A DNA stretch of 64,000 bases from Sphingomonadales bacterium UBA2369 (GTDB taxonomy: Bacteria; Pseudomonadota; Alphaproteobacteria; Sphingomonadales; Sphingomonadaceae). The stretch covers positions 41,186 through 105,185 of the forward strand of contig DDTH01000019.1 in the NCBI GenBank assembly GCA_002344055.1, written 5' to 3'. Positions 31,402 to 41,285 of the stretch are shown here, in pieces. The position numbers and the translations under genes are program-made. Within the stretch, counting starts at the first letter, position 1, and each line of letters begins with the position of its first letter. Below the pieces are notes generated by a model. It was not told the DNA's origin, did no database searches, and worked only from the letters and a program-made list of their open reading frames with translations.

Positions 31402-33723
31402 CTAGAAGCTGAAGCCGGCGCTCACCAGGAAGGTGCGCGGCGGACCCAAAGTGGCCCGGCTGCCATTCCAGTTGGTCGACGAAGCGTGGAATTCGTCGAA
31501 CAGATTGTCGACGTTGACCCGGATGTCGATATTCTCGGTCAGCTGATACGACGCCATCAGGCCCACCAGAGTGTAAGCCGGCAGCTTGCCGAACTGGCCG
31601 TTCGGAATGATGCGCAGCGCATCGTCCGGGCGCCCGAGGAAGGAGGAGCCGACATATTGCACGCCGCCGCCGATCGTGAGGCCGATCGGGAAGCGGTAGG
31701 TCGTCCACAGATTGGCGGTCACGTTCGGCGTGAAGGCCAGTTCGTCGCCGTCCACCGTCAGGAAGGTGCCGTAATCGCCGGCATTGGCGCGGCGGCGCGC
31801 GTCGTTCAGCGCGGCGCTGATGTGCCGTTCGCTTTCGATCACGGCGATGCCGCCGAACACGTTCCAGGCCGGGGTGATCTGGCCGGTAATGCCGAGTTCG
31901 ACACCCTGCACCGTCTGCTCGTGATAGCCCTTCAGGCTGTCCACCGTCTCGCCCACGTCGCGGCCGGTGACCGGGACATTGCTCTTTTCGGTGTGGAAGG
32001 CGGCGAAGCTGGCGACCAGCCTGCCGTTCAGTAAGCCCCAGCGGCCGCCAACCTCGAAATTGTCGGCGCGGACCGGGCGCGCCCCTGGCACGAAGCCGGG
32101 GAAGGCATTGTCGCCGGTGCGGGAAATGTCCGGGTTGGACAGGAACGAACCGGGCGGCAGCGCGGCCGTGCCATAGGAGGCGTAGAGCGAGCTTTGCGGC
32201 GTCGGCTTGAACACCAGGCCGATTCGCCCGCCGAGGGTGAATTCGCTATCCTGATAGCCATTGACCGCGCCGGACCCGGCGCCCGCCAGCGTCAGGCTGC
32301 TGATGGAGGCGTCATAGCTCTCGCCGCGAATGCCGCCGGTGATCTCGAACTGCTCGCTGAGCGCGATCGTATTGTAGAGGTAGAAGGCGATCGTATCGAT
32401 ATCGACCTCATTGACCTCGGTCGGCGCCAGCGCCGGGCTGACCGTACGGAACGGATTGGGCGCCAGCAGGCCGGTATTGCCCGGGTTGAGCGTGCCGTAG
32501 CGATTGGCGTCCGAACGCTCGCGCGTCAGGTCGATGCCGGCGGACAGGGTGTGCCGCAGGCCGCCGGTCGCGAACACCGCCCGCAAATTGGTGAGGTTCG
32601 TGAACGTCTCGTTCTGACGGTCATAATATTGCGTCTGGGTCGTCACCTGCTGGGTCGCGGCGACAAAACCGGTCGGCACGGTGTAGCGGGCGAAGCGATC
32701 GACGCGCGCGAAGCGGGTCTGGTTGCTCAGCGTGACGCCGCCGCCGGCATCATATTCCAGGCGAAGCATCGCGACATCGCTGTCCGTATCGTCCGTGTCG
32801 GACGCCAGGCCGTAAAAGGCTTCGCGCGGCGCCCCCGCCGCGGCGGCGTTGAAGGCGAGCGTGCCGGGAATGGTGGCGCCGGGCACACCCCAATCGGGCA
32901 CGCCGCTCTGCGAGACATGCTCGTAGCTCAGGATGGCGCGGAACGAACCGCCCAGCCCGAAGGCGAGCGACGGGGCGATGCCCCACAGGCCACGGTCGGC
33001 CAGTTCGCGGCCCGGCACGCCCGATTGCTCGGCGACGCCGTTGACGCGCAGGGCCATGCCTTCGCCCAGGATCTGATTGACATCGAACGAACCGCGCAGC
33101 CGCGCGTCCGAACCATATTCGTCGAAGCCGACGGAGAAATTCGCGCTGAGCAGGTCGGCGAGCGACGGGATTTTGGAAACCAGGTTGATATAGCCGCCGG
33201 CACCGCCGCGGCCATTGTCGGCGGTCGGACCCTTGAACACCTCGACCTGCTGGATGTTGAAGATGTCGCGCGTGTAGCTGCCGGAATCGCGCGAACCGTC
33301 GATGAAGATGCCGCCGCTGGTGTCGAAGCCGCGCAGGCTGAAATTGTTGGACGAAGTGGAGAAGCCGTTCTCGCCCGCATTGAAGCTGATCCCCGGCGTG
33401 TTGCGCAGCACTTCGGTCAGGCTGGTGGCGGCACGCTGGCGGATGATGTCGGCCGGGATAACGGCGATCGTCTGCGGTGCGTCGAGCGCATCGGCGGTCT
33501 GCCGGGTGGACTGGGCGCCGGGGACACGCTCGCCCGTCACGACGATCGTCTGGCCGGACGGCGTACGGGTCTGCTCCTCGTCGGACGCCGCGACCTCGGT
33601 ATCGCCTGCATTGGGATCGTCAGCCGTGGCTGCGTGCGCAGCACCGGAAAACAGGCCGACACAGGACAGAGCGATAAAGGCAGGCGTGGCGGCAGCGCGG
33701 CCGCGCGAAACGGAACTGGACAT
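31402..33723 (-). CDS. TonB-dependent siderophore receptor
   Basis: 773 residues from ATG 33723, preceded by AAGGGGT. Signal peptide to about residue 31, TonB box region TIVVTGERV near 60, plug with TSLTEVLRNTPGISFNAGE and SLRGFDTSGGIFIDGSRD, and a barrel ending in the terminal Phe (FLVSAGFSF). The plug is of the catecholate/PiuA-Fiu type. It imports ferric siderophores. Two tandem Fur-like sites upstream and a PiuC homologue downstream support iron regulation. Confidence 0.95.
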   Translation of the reverse strand: MSSSVSRGRAAATPAFIALSCVGLFSGAAHAATADDPNAGDTEVAASDEEQTRTPSGQTIVVTGERVPGAQSTRQTADALDAPQTIAVIPADIIRQRAATSLTEVLRNTPGISFNAGENGFSTSSNNFSLRGFDTSGGIFIDGSRDSGSYTRDIFNIQQVEVFKGPTADNGRGGAGGYINLVSKIPSLADLLSANFSVGFDEYGSDARLRGSFDVNQILGEGMALRVNGVAEQSGVPGRELADRGLWGIAPSLAFGLGGSFRAILSYEHVSQSGVPDWGVPGATIPGTLAFNAAAAGAPREAFYGLASDTDDTDSDVAMLRLEYDAGGGVTLSNQTRFARVDRFARYTVPTGFVAATQQVTTQTQYYDRQNETFTNLTNLRAVFATGGLRHTLSAGIDLTRERSDANRYGTLNPGNTGLLAPNPFRTVSPALAPTEVNEVDIDTIAFYLYNTIALSEQFEITGGIRGESYDASISSLTLAGAGSGAVNGYQDSEFTLGGRIGLVFKPTPQSSLYASYGTAALPPGSFLSNPDISRTGDNAFPGFVPGARPVRADNFEVGGRWGLLNGRLVASFAAFHTEKSNVPVTGRDVGETVDSLKGYHEQTVQGVELGITGQITPAWNVFGGIAVIESERHISAALNDARRRANAGDYGTFLTVDGDELAFTPNVTANLWTTYRFPIGLTIGGGVQYVGSSFLGRPDDALRIIPNGQFGKLPAYTLVGLMASYQLTENIDIRVNVDNLFDEFHASSTNWNGSRATLGPPRTFLVSAGFSF

Positions 33724-33767
33724 GATGACCCCTTGGACGCCGGTTTGCCGGCTTGGTGCGTTCGTCA

Positions 33768-33784
33768 ATGCGAGTCATTCGCAT
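33768..33784. promoter_or_regulatory. Fur-like operator 1
   Basis: ATGCGAGTCATTCGCAT: 6-bp inverted repeat ATGCGA/TCGCAT around five bases. It lies 45 bases before the siderophore receptor start, in the divergent region with the acyltransferase gene. The shape agrees with Fur sites of alphaproteobacteria. Confidence 0.65.
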
Positions 33785-33798
33785 CCATGTCAAGAAAT

Positions 33799-33815
33799 TT
33801 GCGAACGTTTCGCAA
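33799..33815. promoter_or_regulatory. Fur-like operator 2
   Basis: TTGCGAACGTTTCGCAA: perfect 7-bp inverted repeat around CGT. It begins 31 bases, three helical turns, from operator 1, so two regulator dimers could bind on the same face of the DNA. Confidence 0.65.
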
Positions 33816-33870
33816 TAGCGTATCGAAATTGCCCTTGGCGCAAATGGCGCCGTGGTTCTAGGCTTCGGCG

Positions 33871-34500
33871 GTGGAAAGACTGATCCTGTTCGGCGCCGGT
33901 GGGCATGCCAAGGTCGTGCTCGACGCTTTGCTCCGCAGCGGCCGCGACGTCGTCGGGCTGATCGATGACGATCCGGCGGCGACAGGGCGCCTCGTGCTCG
34001 GCCTGCCGGTGCTCGGCACGCGGGCGGTGCTGACCGAGGAATGGGCCGGCGCGGCGATCGTGCCGGCGCTCGGCGTCAATGCGGCGCGGACGGCATTGCT
34101 CGACTGGCTGCGCGATGCCCCGCATCCGCTCGCCAGCGCCATCCATCCACATGCCGTCATCGGCGCCGGGGCCGAGCTGGGTGGCGGCAGCTTCCTCGCG
34201 GCGGGAGCGGTGGTGAATCCGGATACCCAGCTCGGCGAAGGGGCGATCGTCAACACCGGCGCCAGCGTCGATCACGATTGCCGGATCGGGCGCGCCGTCC
34301 ACATCGCCCCCGGCGCGCGTTTGTGCGGCGGCGTGACGGTGGGTGACGAAACTCTGGTCGGCACCGGCGCGGTGATTATTCCCGGCATCCGCGTCGGCGC
34401 GCGCGCAACAATCGGCGCAGGCAGCGTCGTGATCCGCGATGTGCCGGACGGGGCCCGCATCGCCGGCAATCCCGCCGCGGCGCTTCGGATTCGGAACTAG
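33871..34500 (+). CDS. NeuD/PglD-family sugar O- or N-acyltransferase
   Basis: 209 residues from GTG 33871. The N-terminal Rossmann-like part LILFGAGGHAKVVLDAL binds the sugar-nucleotide or acyl donor, and the C-terminal left-handed beta-helix hexapeptide repeats (SAIHPHAVIGAGAELGGG onward) carry VDHDCRIG, with the catalytic-type His. The family acetylates sialic acid, bacillosamine or related sugars for surface polymers. No glycan genes are nearby, so the substrate is open. Its stop interlocks with the convergent gene. Confidence 0.88.
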   Translation: MERLILFGAGGHAKVVLDALLRSGRDVVGLIDDDPAATGRLVLGLPVLGTRAVLTEEWAGAAIVPALGVNAARTALLDWLRDAPHPLASAIHPHAVIGAGAELGGGSFLAAGAVVNPDTQLGEGAIVNTGASVDHDCRIGRAVHIAPGARLCGGVTVGDETLVGTGAVIIPGIRVGARATIGAGSVVIRDVPDGARIAGNPAAALRIRN

Positions 34501-35414
34501 GCGCCTTCTTCCTCTCGCACCTGCGCGACGATGTCGGCGACGGCGCGGGGCAGATCGTCAGGGTCGTAGCCCAGAACGTCCACGCCTTCCGGCGCATAGG
34601 AAATGGTGTCGCCTTCGGCCGGGTTCTTCACATCGCCGAGGATGGGGTGGGCCGTCGAGCGCAGCGGCAAAGCAACCTCACGGCCCGCAGCCCGAAAATA
34701 AAGCTGGAGATAGTCACGGAAGCTTAGATTCTGGCCGCCGACAAGATAGCCGCGCCCCTTTTCGCCGCCGCCAAGCGCGCCCAGCACAGCTTGATAGAGC
34801 GCTTCCACAGACATGAAGTTGGAACCGCCGGGAATGGCAAACTCCGCCTCGGGCATTCTCCCCAGCGCCATCAGGCCCAATTGCCGGTGTTTGGGACGCA
34901 TCAGACCGCGGGCGCCGCCGACAATGATCGGCGCATTCAGGCTGACGACGTGAAAGTCTGGCCCGGCCTCCGCGCGAACGCCCAATTCCGCGTCCCGCCG
35001 TGAGCGCACGTAGCTGTCATGCGCACACAAATCCGGCCGGACCTGGGGATAGAAGCTGCCAATATAAGCGGCGCGCCCGATCCCGGCCAGACGGGCCTTC
35101 CGGAAGAATTCAGGTACTGCTTTGGCGTTGATGCGATCGAAATGCGCATCCACCTCGGCGCCGGGCAAATCCGGCCGCAACTGCCGCACATCGTTTGCGG
35201 CGGCGAAGATCAAAGCGTCGAATCCGCGCAGGTCGGAAGAGCCGAAATCCCCGGTCGAGAAATCGCCTCGCAGCAGCGGGAAAGTGGCGAGCGGCGAGTT
35301 GGATGCCGGTGCGCGCCGCGCCGCCAGCGTCACCTCATCGCCGCGCTCCCGCAACTGCAGCGCGATATAGCCACCGATACTCCCGGTGCCGCCGACAATC
35401 AGGAGTTTCGCCAA
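34497..35414 (-). CDS. NAD(P)-binding epimerase/dehydratase-like protein
   Basis: 305 residues, an extended SDR-like protein with the dinucleotide motif VGGTGSIGGYIA at residues 7-18. The usual YxxxK catalytic pair is not evident: the region reads RAAYIGSFYPQVRP and SYVRSRRDAE, so it is probably an atypical member (nucleotide-binding, NmrA-like). It has no clear neighbours in function. Confidence 0.8.
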   Translation of the reverse strand: MAKLLIVGGTGSIGGYIALQLRERGDEVTLAARRAPASNSPLATFPLLRGDFSTGDFGSSDLRGFDALIFAAANDVRQLRPDLPGAEVDAHFDRINAKAVPEFFRKARLAGIGRAAYIGSFYPQVRPDLCAHDSYVRSRRDAELGVRAEAGPDFHVVSLNAPIIVGGARGLMRPKHRQLGLMALGRMPEAEFAIPGGSNFMSVEALYQAVLGALGGGEKGRGYLVGGQNLSFRDYLQLYFRAAGREVALPLRSTAHPILGDVKNPAEGDTISYAPEGVDVLGYDPDDLPRAVADIVAQVREEEGA

Positions 35415-35554
35415 CGCGCCACCTCATTCTCTATTTGAGGTATCTCTATCTGCCGCCGGCTGGGATTGTCAAAAGAAGTGGCACAAACGTCGCCAGAGCG
35501 CACGGTCTCGCGGCGTTGTCGATGGGTGCGGCCCCGTTTCGCGGCGCCGGGCGA

Positions 35555-36361
35555 TCAATGGACGAAGCGGGCCACCACGTCGCGATAGGAGCGGCTGACC
35601 TTCACCTGCGCGCCGCTGTCCAGTACCAGGAAGCATTCGCCATTGGTGTGCGGCTTTACCTGCTTGACCAGATCGAGATTGACGATGGTCGAACGGTGCA
35701 CGCGCTGGAAACGGCGGGGGTCGAGGCGCTTTTCCAGATCCTTCATCGTCTCGCGCAGGATGAGCGTGTTATCGGCGGTGTAGATGCACATGTAATCGCC
35801 GGCCGCGTCGATCTTCTCGATCGAATCCACGTCCACGCGGAAAATCTGGCCGCGATCCTTGATGTTGATCATCTTCTCGAAGCGGTTGGAGGCAGGTGAA
35901 TCGTCCGCGACCGAAGCCTGCACTTCCTCGGCGGCCTCCGGCGCATGCTCGGCCAGAACTTCGCGCAATTGCCCCGCTTCCTCGACGCTGCGCTTCTCGG
36001 CGAGGCGCAGGCGGACCCGGTCGAGCGTGTCGGCGAGCCGGTCATCCTCCACCGGCTTCATCAGATAATCGACCGCCTGCGCCTCGAAAGCGCGGATGGC
36101 GTGATCGCTGTAGGCCGTGACGAAGACAATCAGGGGGGGCTCGACCTCGGCCAGGCCTTGCACGACCGAGAAACCGTCAAAGCCCGGCATCTGAATGTCG
36201 AGGAAGACGAGGTCCGGTTTGTGCGTCTTGATCGATCGGATCGCCTCGCGGCCGTTCGAGCAGGTGTCGATGATCTCGACATCGTCGAACCGCTCCAGGC
36301 GCAGTCTCAGGCCCTGGATGGCCAGGGACTCGTCGTCGACCAGGATGGTGCGGATGCTCAT
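35555..36361 (-). CDS. LytTR-family response regulator
   Basis: 268 residues: receiver domain 1-120 with DD at 9-10, phospho-acceptor Asp55 (LVFLDIQMPG) and KP at about 102, then an acidic linker and a LytTR DNA-binding domain (about 165-268; RFQRVHRSTIVNLDLV and CFLVLDSGAQVKVSRSYRD). The start overlaps the kinase stop by four bases (ATGA), so this is the cognate partner. Target genes unknown. Confidence 0.95.
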   Translation of the reverse strand: MSIRTILVDDESLAIQGLRLRLERFDDVEIIDTCSNGREAIRSIKTHKPDLVFLDIQMPGFDGFSVVQGLAEVEPPLIVFVTAYSDHAIRAFEAQAVDYLMKPVEDDRLADTLDRVRLRLAEKRSVEEAGQLREVLAEHAPEAAEEVQASVADDSPASNRFEKMINIKDRGQIFRVDVDSIEKIDAAGDYMCIYTADNTLILRETMKDLEKRLDPRRFQRVHRSTIVNLDLVKQVKPHTNGECFLVLDSGAQVKVSRSYRDVVARFVH

Positions 36362-37518
36362 TTCAGTTCCTCGGCTTCAGTCTGGAAGGGAATATCGATC
36401 AGAACGCGGAAGCCCCCCGGGCGCCCCTCCCCCGCCTTGATACTTTCTGTCTCGAAACGATGATTGTCGCCATAGGCCTGCGCCAGACGGTCGCGGATGT
36501 TCGCCAGGCCGACACTGGTAGATGTGGCGAAGCTGGTCTTGGCTTCAAGCCCCGGGCCGGTATCGGCGACGGTGATCAGCAGCCGGTCGATGACCCGCCG
36601 GCCCTCAACCGCGATCTCCGCCCCCTCCTCCTGCGGCGTCACCGCATATTTGATCGCATTCTCGACGAGGGGCTGCAGCAGCAGCGACGGCAGACGCGCT
36701 TTCTCCACCTGCGGATCGATCTCGAAGCGCGGCTGGAGGCGATCCTCGAAGCGCATCTTCTCGATCTCGAGATAGAGTTTCAGCGTCTCGACCTCTTGGG
36801 ACAGGGTGACGGTGCCCGTCGGCTCATTGACCAGTGTGTAGCGCAGGAAGGAGGACAGGCGCGACAGCATCAAATTGGCGCGCTCCGTGTCCTTCAACAG
36901 CACCAGGGTCGAGATCGAGTTCAGGGTATTGAAAAGGAAATGCGGGTTCAGCTGATAACGCAGCATCGCGAGCTGCGCCGAACTCGCCTGGAATTCGAGG
37001 CGCTGAAGCTGATCGGTCTGCTCCTCGAGAATGATGTAGAAATTGATGCTGTAATAGAGCGCCGACCAGGCGATCAGCAGGATCACGGTCAGCCCGATCG
37101 CGCCGAGGAAACGGATGCCTTCGGGCGGCGTGCCGGGCGAGACGAAGGTCGAATAGCTCGACGTCTCGATCACCGAAAAGGCGGCCGCGGCCCCGATCAC
37201 GATCAGGATCGTACCGACCCAGGTGGTGAGCGGCCTGGCCCGGATCAGGCGGCGATAGGCCGCCGCCATCAGCAAGGTCACCGAATAGCCGGTCGCGGTC
37301 AGCAGAGCGGTGTGGAGGACGTAGCTCCAACCGAAGGCATTGGCGACGCCGGTCAGCGTGCGGAGGAGAAAATAGGCCGCCCAGCCTGACGATTGCAGGA
37401 GCCAGAAGGCGCGATTCTTGTCCTTGAAGAAGGGCTGGCGCTGGAGCCGCAGCGGATTCCACTGGGCGGGCACCGGCCCCCGCGATCGGGGGGCGGCCTG
37501 CTGGGCGCTGGCAGCCAT
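36358..37518 (-). CDS. LytS-like sensor histidine kinase
   Basis: 386 residues: a cytoplasmic N-terminus, four transmembrane helices (about 40-165), and a His_kinase domain with QLNPHFLFNTLNSIS as phospho-acceptor, followed by an HATPase domain (LLLQPLVENAIKYAV, VADTGPGLEA, GLANIRDRLAQAYG). It signals to the LytTR regulator encoded immediately downstream. The sensed signal is not evident; there is no periplasmic domain of size. Confidence 0.94.
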   Translation of the reverse strand: MAASAQQAAPRSRGPVPAQWNPLRLQRQPFFKDKNRAFWLLQSSGWAAYFLLRTLTGVANAFGWSYVLHTALLTATGYSVTLLMAAAYRRLIRARPLTTWVGTILIVIGAAAAFSVIETSSYSTFVSPGTPPEGIRFLGAIGLTVILLIAWSALYYSINFYIILEEQTDQLQRLEFQASSAQLAMLRYQLNPHFLFNTLNSISTLVLLKDTERANLMLSRLSSFLRYTLVNEPTGTVTLSQEVETLKLYLEIEKMRFEDRLQPRFEIDPQVEKARLPSLLLQPLVENAIKYAVTPQEEGAEIAVEGRRVIDRLLITVADTGPGLEAKTSFATSTSVGLANIRDRLAQAYGDNHRFETESIKAGEGRPGGFRVLIDIPFQTEAEELK

Positions 37519-37551
37519 CGCCCTGCCTCTTTCACCCCGGGGCTAGCGGTG

Positions 37552-40407
37552 TCAACGCGCAGCGGCCTCCGCGGCGCCACGCGCCGGCAGAACCACCATC
37601 GACCAATCGCCCGCATCGGCGACATAAGCCGCGACCGCGGCGCGCACATCTTCCGGCGTCAGCTCGCGATAATCGGCGAGGTAGGAGCGCACTTCCGCCA
37701 GCGCGCGCGGATCGGTCCCGACATCCTCGATCGCGTCCAGCCAATAGCCGTTGGTCATCAACCGCCGCTCGATCCCGCTGACCACGGGATTCTGCGCGCG
37801 GGCGAATTCGTCTGCCGCCGCCGGGCGCGCGGCGAGATCGGCGACGGTCTCACGCGCGATGCGCAGGAAGACGGGAACCTGATCCGGCCGCACTTCCGAC
37901 GCGGCATAGAATATGCCCCAATTGTTGAACGTTTCGGAGGCGAGATGCGTGGCGCTCGGTGAATAAGCCGCGCCTTCCGCCTCGCGCAGACTTTCGAACA
38001 GACGCGCCTGCAGCATGTTGCCGGCCAGCGCGAGCGCGCGGCGGGTCTTGACGTCGGCGCTGCCACCCACCGTCGACCAGCCAATCAAAGCGAAGGCCTG
38101 GGCGGGGTCGCCATTATGCGTGAAGCGGGCCGGCTCCGGGTTCGGCGCGGGCGGGCGCGTCGCGGCGGGATCGGCCTGGACCGGCGGCGTCGTCCGCGCG
38201 GGCAGCGCGCCGATCGTTTCGCGCATGGCCGCGATCACCTGGTCGAGCGCGATGTCACCGACGACCACGGCATGGACCGGCCCTTCGCCGAGGCGCGGGG
38301 TGAAGAAGGCCTGTAGCCCTTCGGGGGTCGCATTGGTCAGCGCCTCGCGCGACAGCGGCGCGAAGCGGGCATCGCCCGGCCGGACCAGCGCCGACAATTC
38401 GCGCTGCCCCCGCCCTGCCGCAGTGGAGAATTGCAGCTCATAGCTTTGCAGCGCATTGGTCTGGTAGCGGCGGAACAAAGCCGGGTCCCAGCGCGGATGA
38501 GTGAGCTTGGCGGTCAGCAGCCGCAGCTGATCGCGCAAATCCGCCGCGCTGGTCGCGCCGGACAATTGATAGGCATTTTCGTCCAGGCCGAACGCCATGC
38601 TGATCCGCCGCCCGGTCAGCAGCCGCTCCATCGCGTCGAGATCCAGATCGGCGACACCCGAGGGACCGACGAAGCCAGCCGCCCAGCCCAGTGACGGTTG
38701 CGCCGGATCGAGTCCCGAAACACCATTGCCGAAGCGCAGGCGAACGAACACCCGGCCTTCGTCGAACCGCGTCGGCTTGAAGGTGAGGGTGGAGCCGTTG
38801 GCGAAGCGGACGATGGTGACGTCCAGATCCTCGATCCGTTCGCGGGAGACTTCGCGGCCCGGCGCACCGGGAAGGGGCAGGGAATCGAAGCTGACCATGC
38901 GCTCGTCGCCGCGTTCCGACGGCAAAGCACGCTGCGCTTCGGCCAGCGCCCCGGCAAGGCGGCCCGCCCCGCCCTCGACCGGCGCCGGCGACAGGAGGAG
39001 CAAGCGCGGCGTGGCACCGGCGAACAGCCGTTCGGTCGCTGCGGCGATCCGTTCCGGCGTCATCGCGGGGGCAAGGGCATCGAGCAGGGCCAGCGAGGCC
39101 GGCGCGGAAATGACGACTTCGCGTTGATCGACGGCATTGACCAGCCGCGTCGCGTGCAGCTGCGACGACAAGGTCGGCTCGGCCTCCACTCCGGCCCGGG
39201 CGGCGGTCTGCATATTGGCCATTTCACGCGCAATCTCGGCTGCGCTGGGCGGGGCGCGGCGGGCATCGGCGATCACCGCGAAAGCCTGATTGAGCGCCTC
39301 ACGCCACGCATCGCCGCGCACCGTCAACGACAATTGGGTGATGTCGGCGGTGCCGGGATGATCGTTCTGGCTGAGCCCGGCGCCGATATAGGCCGCCTCG
39401 GCCCTGGCGCGGCGCTCCAGCCGGCGGTTGATGATGGTCGTGGCAAGGACTTCCTCCAGCCCCGCCTGCTGGGCCGCGCGGGTCGATGGGGTGGCGACAT
39501 AGGGCCGGGTCCAGGCGACGGTCGCACTCAATGGCGCGCCCGGATAATCCACTTCGGCAACCGGCGAAGGCGGCGCGGTGGGCCGGCCGAAATCGGGTTC
39601 CGCGGGCGCCTCTCCCTGGCCGCGCCAGCCACCGAAGCGCGCCTCGATCAGCTGCACCATCACGGCGGGATCGAGATCGCCCGCCATGATCACGGTCGCC
39701 CGCTCCGGCCGGTACCAGCGGCGGTAGAAGGCCCGCAGCCCATCAGCCGTCGCGCCATTCAGCGTCTCGTCGGTGCCGATCGTCTCGCGCGTGGCGAAAG
39801 TCAGACCGTGGCCGAACAGCCGCCGCCCGGCATCGCCGACCCGCACGCCCAGTTCCGGCCGCCTTTCCTTCTCGGCCTTGACGATGCCGCGCTCCGCCTC
39901 GACCGCCGCCGGATCGAAATTGGCCGCGGACAGCATGTCCGCCATGACGTGCAGGCTGCGGTCCAGCTTCTCGCGATCCGCATTGGGCAGATCGAGCTGG
40001 TAGAAGGTCTGCGTCGCGCCGGTGAAGGCATTGGTGTCGCTGCCGAAGCTGGCGCCCAGTTGCTGCCAGATGTGCCGCGCCTCGCGGTCGGCGAAATTGG
40101 CCGAGCCGCGGAAGGCGAGATGCTCGACCAGATGCGCCCAGCCCTGCTCATGCGGCTGCTCGTGCAGCGACCCGGCGGCGATCCGCACCCGGATCGAGAC
40201 TTGCCGCTCCGGCCGCGCATTGCGGCGCACGGCATAATGGACGCCGTTGGGCAGCACGCCGAAGCGCCAGGCGGGATCGGGCGGCAGGTCGCTGCCCCGA
40301 TAAAGCCAGCCGGGTTCGGACGGCGCCGGGGTCGTCGGCTGCTGGGCGAAGGCAGTGGCGGGAATGAGGGCGAGTGAAGCGGCGAGAGCCAGCGCGCGGA
40401 AAAGCAT
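37552..40407 (-). CDS. exported M16-family zinc protease (PqqL/pitrilysin-like)
   Basis: 951 residues from ATG 40407 with a signal peptide (LALAASLALIPATAFAQ). The inverted zinc motif HLVEH is at residues 92-96, and the distal Glu lies in EAERGIVKAEKE. A second, inactive-type M16 domain pair follows from about residue 500, as in two-domain periplasmic M16 proteases. It degrades small peptides or misfolded fragments. An upstream extension of the frame runs through the imuA promoter and is not used. Confidence 0.93.
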   Translation of the reverse strand: MLFRALALAASLALIPATAFAQQPTTPAPSEPGWLYRGSDLPPDPAWRFGVLPNGVHYAVRRNARPERQVSIRVRIAAGSLHEQPHEQGWAHLVEHLAFRGSANFADREARHIWQQLGASFGSDTNAFTGATQTFYQLDLPNADREKLDRSLHVMADMLSAANFDPAAVEAERGIVKAEKERRPELGVRVGDAGRRLFGHGLTFATRETIGTDETLNGATADGLRAFYRRWYRPERATVIMAGDLDPAVMVQLIEARFGGWRGQGEAPAEPDFGRPTAPPSPVAEVDYPGAPLSATVAWTRPYVATPSTRAAQQAGLEEVLATTIINRRLERRARAEAAYIGAGLSQNDHPGTADITQLSLTVRGDAWREALNQAFAVIADARRAPPSAAEIAREMANMQTAARAGVEAEPTLSSQLHATRLVNAVDQREVVISAPASLALLDALAPAMTPERIAAATERLFAGATPRLLLLSPAPVEGGAGRLAGALAEAQRALPSERGDERMVSFDSLPLPGAPGREVSRERIEDLDVTIVRFANGSTLTFKPTRFDEGRVFVRLRFGNGVSGLDPAQPSLGWAAGFVGPSGVADLDLDAMERLLTGRRISMAFGLDENAYQLSGATSAADLRDQLRLLTAKLTHPRWDPALFRRYQTNALQSYELQFSTAAGRGQRELSALVRPGDARFAPLSREALTNATPEGLQAFFTPRLGEGPVHAVVVGDIALDQVIAAMRETIGALPARTTPPVQADPAATRPPAPNPEPARFTHNGDPAQAFALIGWSTVGGSADVKTRRALALAGNMLQARLFESLREAEGAAYSPSATHLASETFNNWGIFYAASEVRPDQVPVFLRIARETVADLAARPAAADEFARAQNPVVSGIERRLMTNGYWLDAIEDVGTDPRALAEVRSYLADYRELTPEDVRAAVAAYVADAGDWSMVVLPARGAAEAAAR

Positions 40408-40478
40408 CGTGCCTGTATGAAGCGGCTTTTCTGAATGTCGAGTGGCCGGAAGCGATTGACTCATGAGGAGCATAAGAA

Positions 40479-40493
40479 GAACATATAGAGAAC
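40479..40493 (+). promoter_or_regulatory. LexA box
   Basis: GAAC-ATATAGA-GAAC, an exact match to the alphaproteobacterial LexA operator GTTC-N7-GTTC read on the other strand. It lies 19 bases before the imuA ATG and 72 bases from the divergent M16 protease, so imuA-dnaE2 should be SOS-induced. Confidence 0.85.
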
Positions 40494-40511
40494 AATTGAG
40501 TCGAGTCGTGT

Positions 40512-41285
40512 ATGTCCTCCGCCTTTTCCCAAGCCGAGCGCCTGGATGCCCTGCGCGGCGAGATACGCCGGATCGAGGGCATTTCGCCAGCGGGCCGTGC
40601 GGATTTTCTGCCGTTCGGGATTGCGGAGATCGACGACCGGCTTGCGGGCGGCGGCCTGGCCATGCGCGCGCTGCACGAAGTGGCGGCGGCCGGGCCGGAC
40701 ATGGCCAGTGATGCCGCCGCCACTCTGTTTCAGGCGGCGCTGGCGGCGCGGTTCGCGCGCGCAGCGGGGGGCGGGCAAGTCTTGTGGGCGGTGACCCGGC
40801 GGGACCTGTTCGCGCCGGGACTGGCGCAGGCGGGGCTGACGCCGGACATGGTCCTCTACGCCGAATGCCGGGACGATGCCGAAACACTCGCGGTGATGGA
40901 GGATGGCGTCCGTCATGGCGGCCTCGCCGCTGTGCTGGGCGAGGCGAAGCGGGCCGACATGGCGGCGACCCGGCGGCTGCAGCTCGCCGCCGAAAGCGAC
41001 GGCCTGCCCGCTTTGCTGCTCCGCCGCCGGCGCAAGGCGGAGGATGATCCGCTGGCGCCGCCGTCCGCCGCCGTCACGCGCTGGCGGATCGGCTGCGCGC
41101 CGTCCGCGCCGGTGCCCTATGACGGCCTCGGCCGCGCCCGCTGGCGGGTCGAGCTCGTCCGCCAGCGCGGCGGTCCCCCTCATGAATGGCTGATGGAGGC
41201 CCCCGATGCCGAGGCTCGCTTCGCTCTATTTGCCGCAACTGCCGATCGAACGGATCGTCCGGCGGGAGCGTGGATCGCGGCCTGA
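40512..41285 (+). CDS. imuA: mutasome accessory protein ImuA
   Basis: 257 residues, RecA/SulA-like. FLPFGIAEIDDRLAGGGLAMRALHEVAA corresponds to the RecA-core start without a canonical Walker A Lys-Thr, and LWAVTRRDLFAPGLAQAGL follows. ImuA, ImuB and DnaE2 form the SOS-induced error-prone translesion machinery. First gene after the LexA box; its end overlaps imuB by 80 bases in another frame. Confidence 0.92.
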   Translation: MSSAFSQAERLDALRGEIRRIEGISPAGRADFLPFGIAEIDDRLAGGGLAMRALHEVAAAGPDMASDAAATLFQAALAARFARAAGGGQVLWAVTRRDLFAPGLAQAGLTPDMVLYAECRDDAETLAVMEDGVRHGGLAAVLGEAKRADMAATRRLQLAAESDGLPALLLRRRRKAEDDPLAPPSAAVTRWRIGCAPSAPVPYDGLGRARWRVELVRQRGGPPHEWLMEAPDAEARFALFAATADRTDRPAGAWIAA

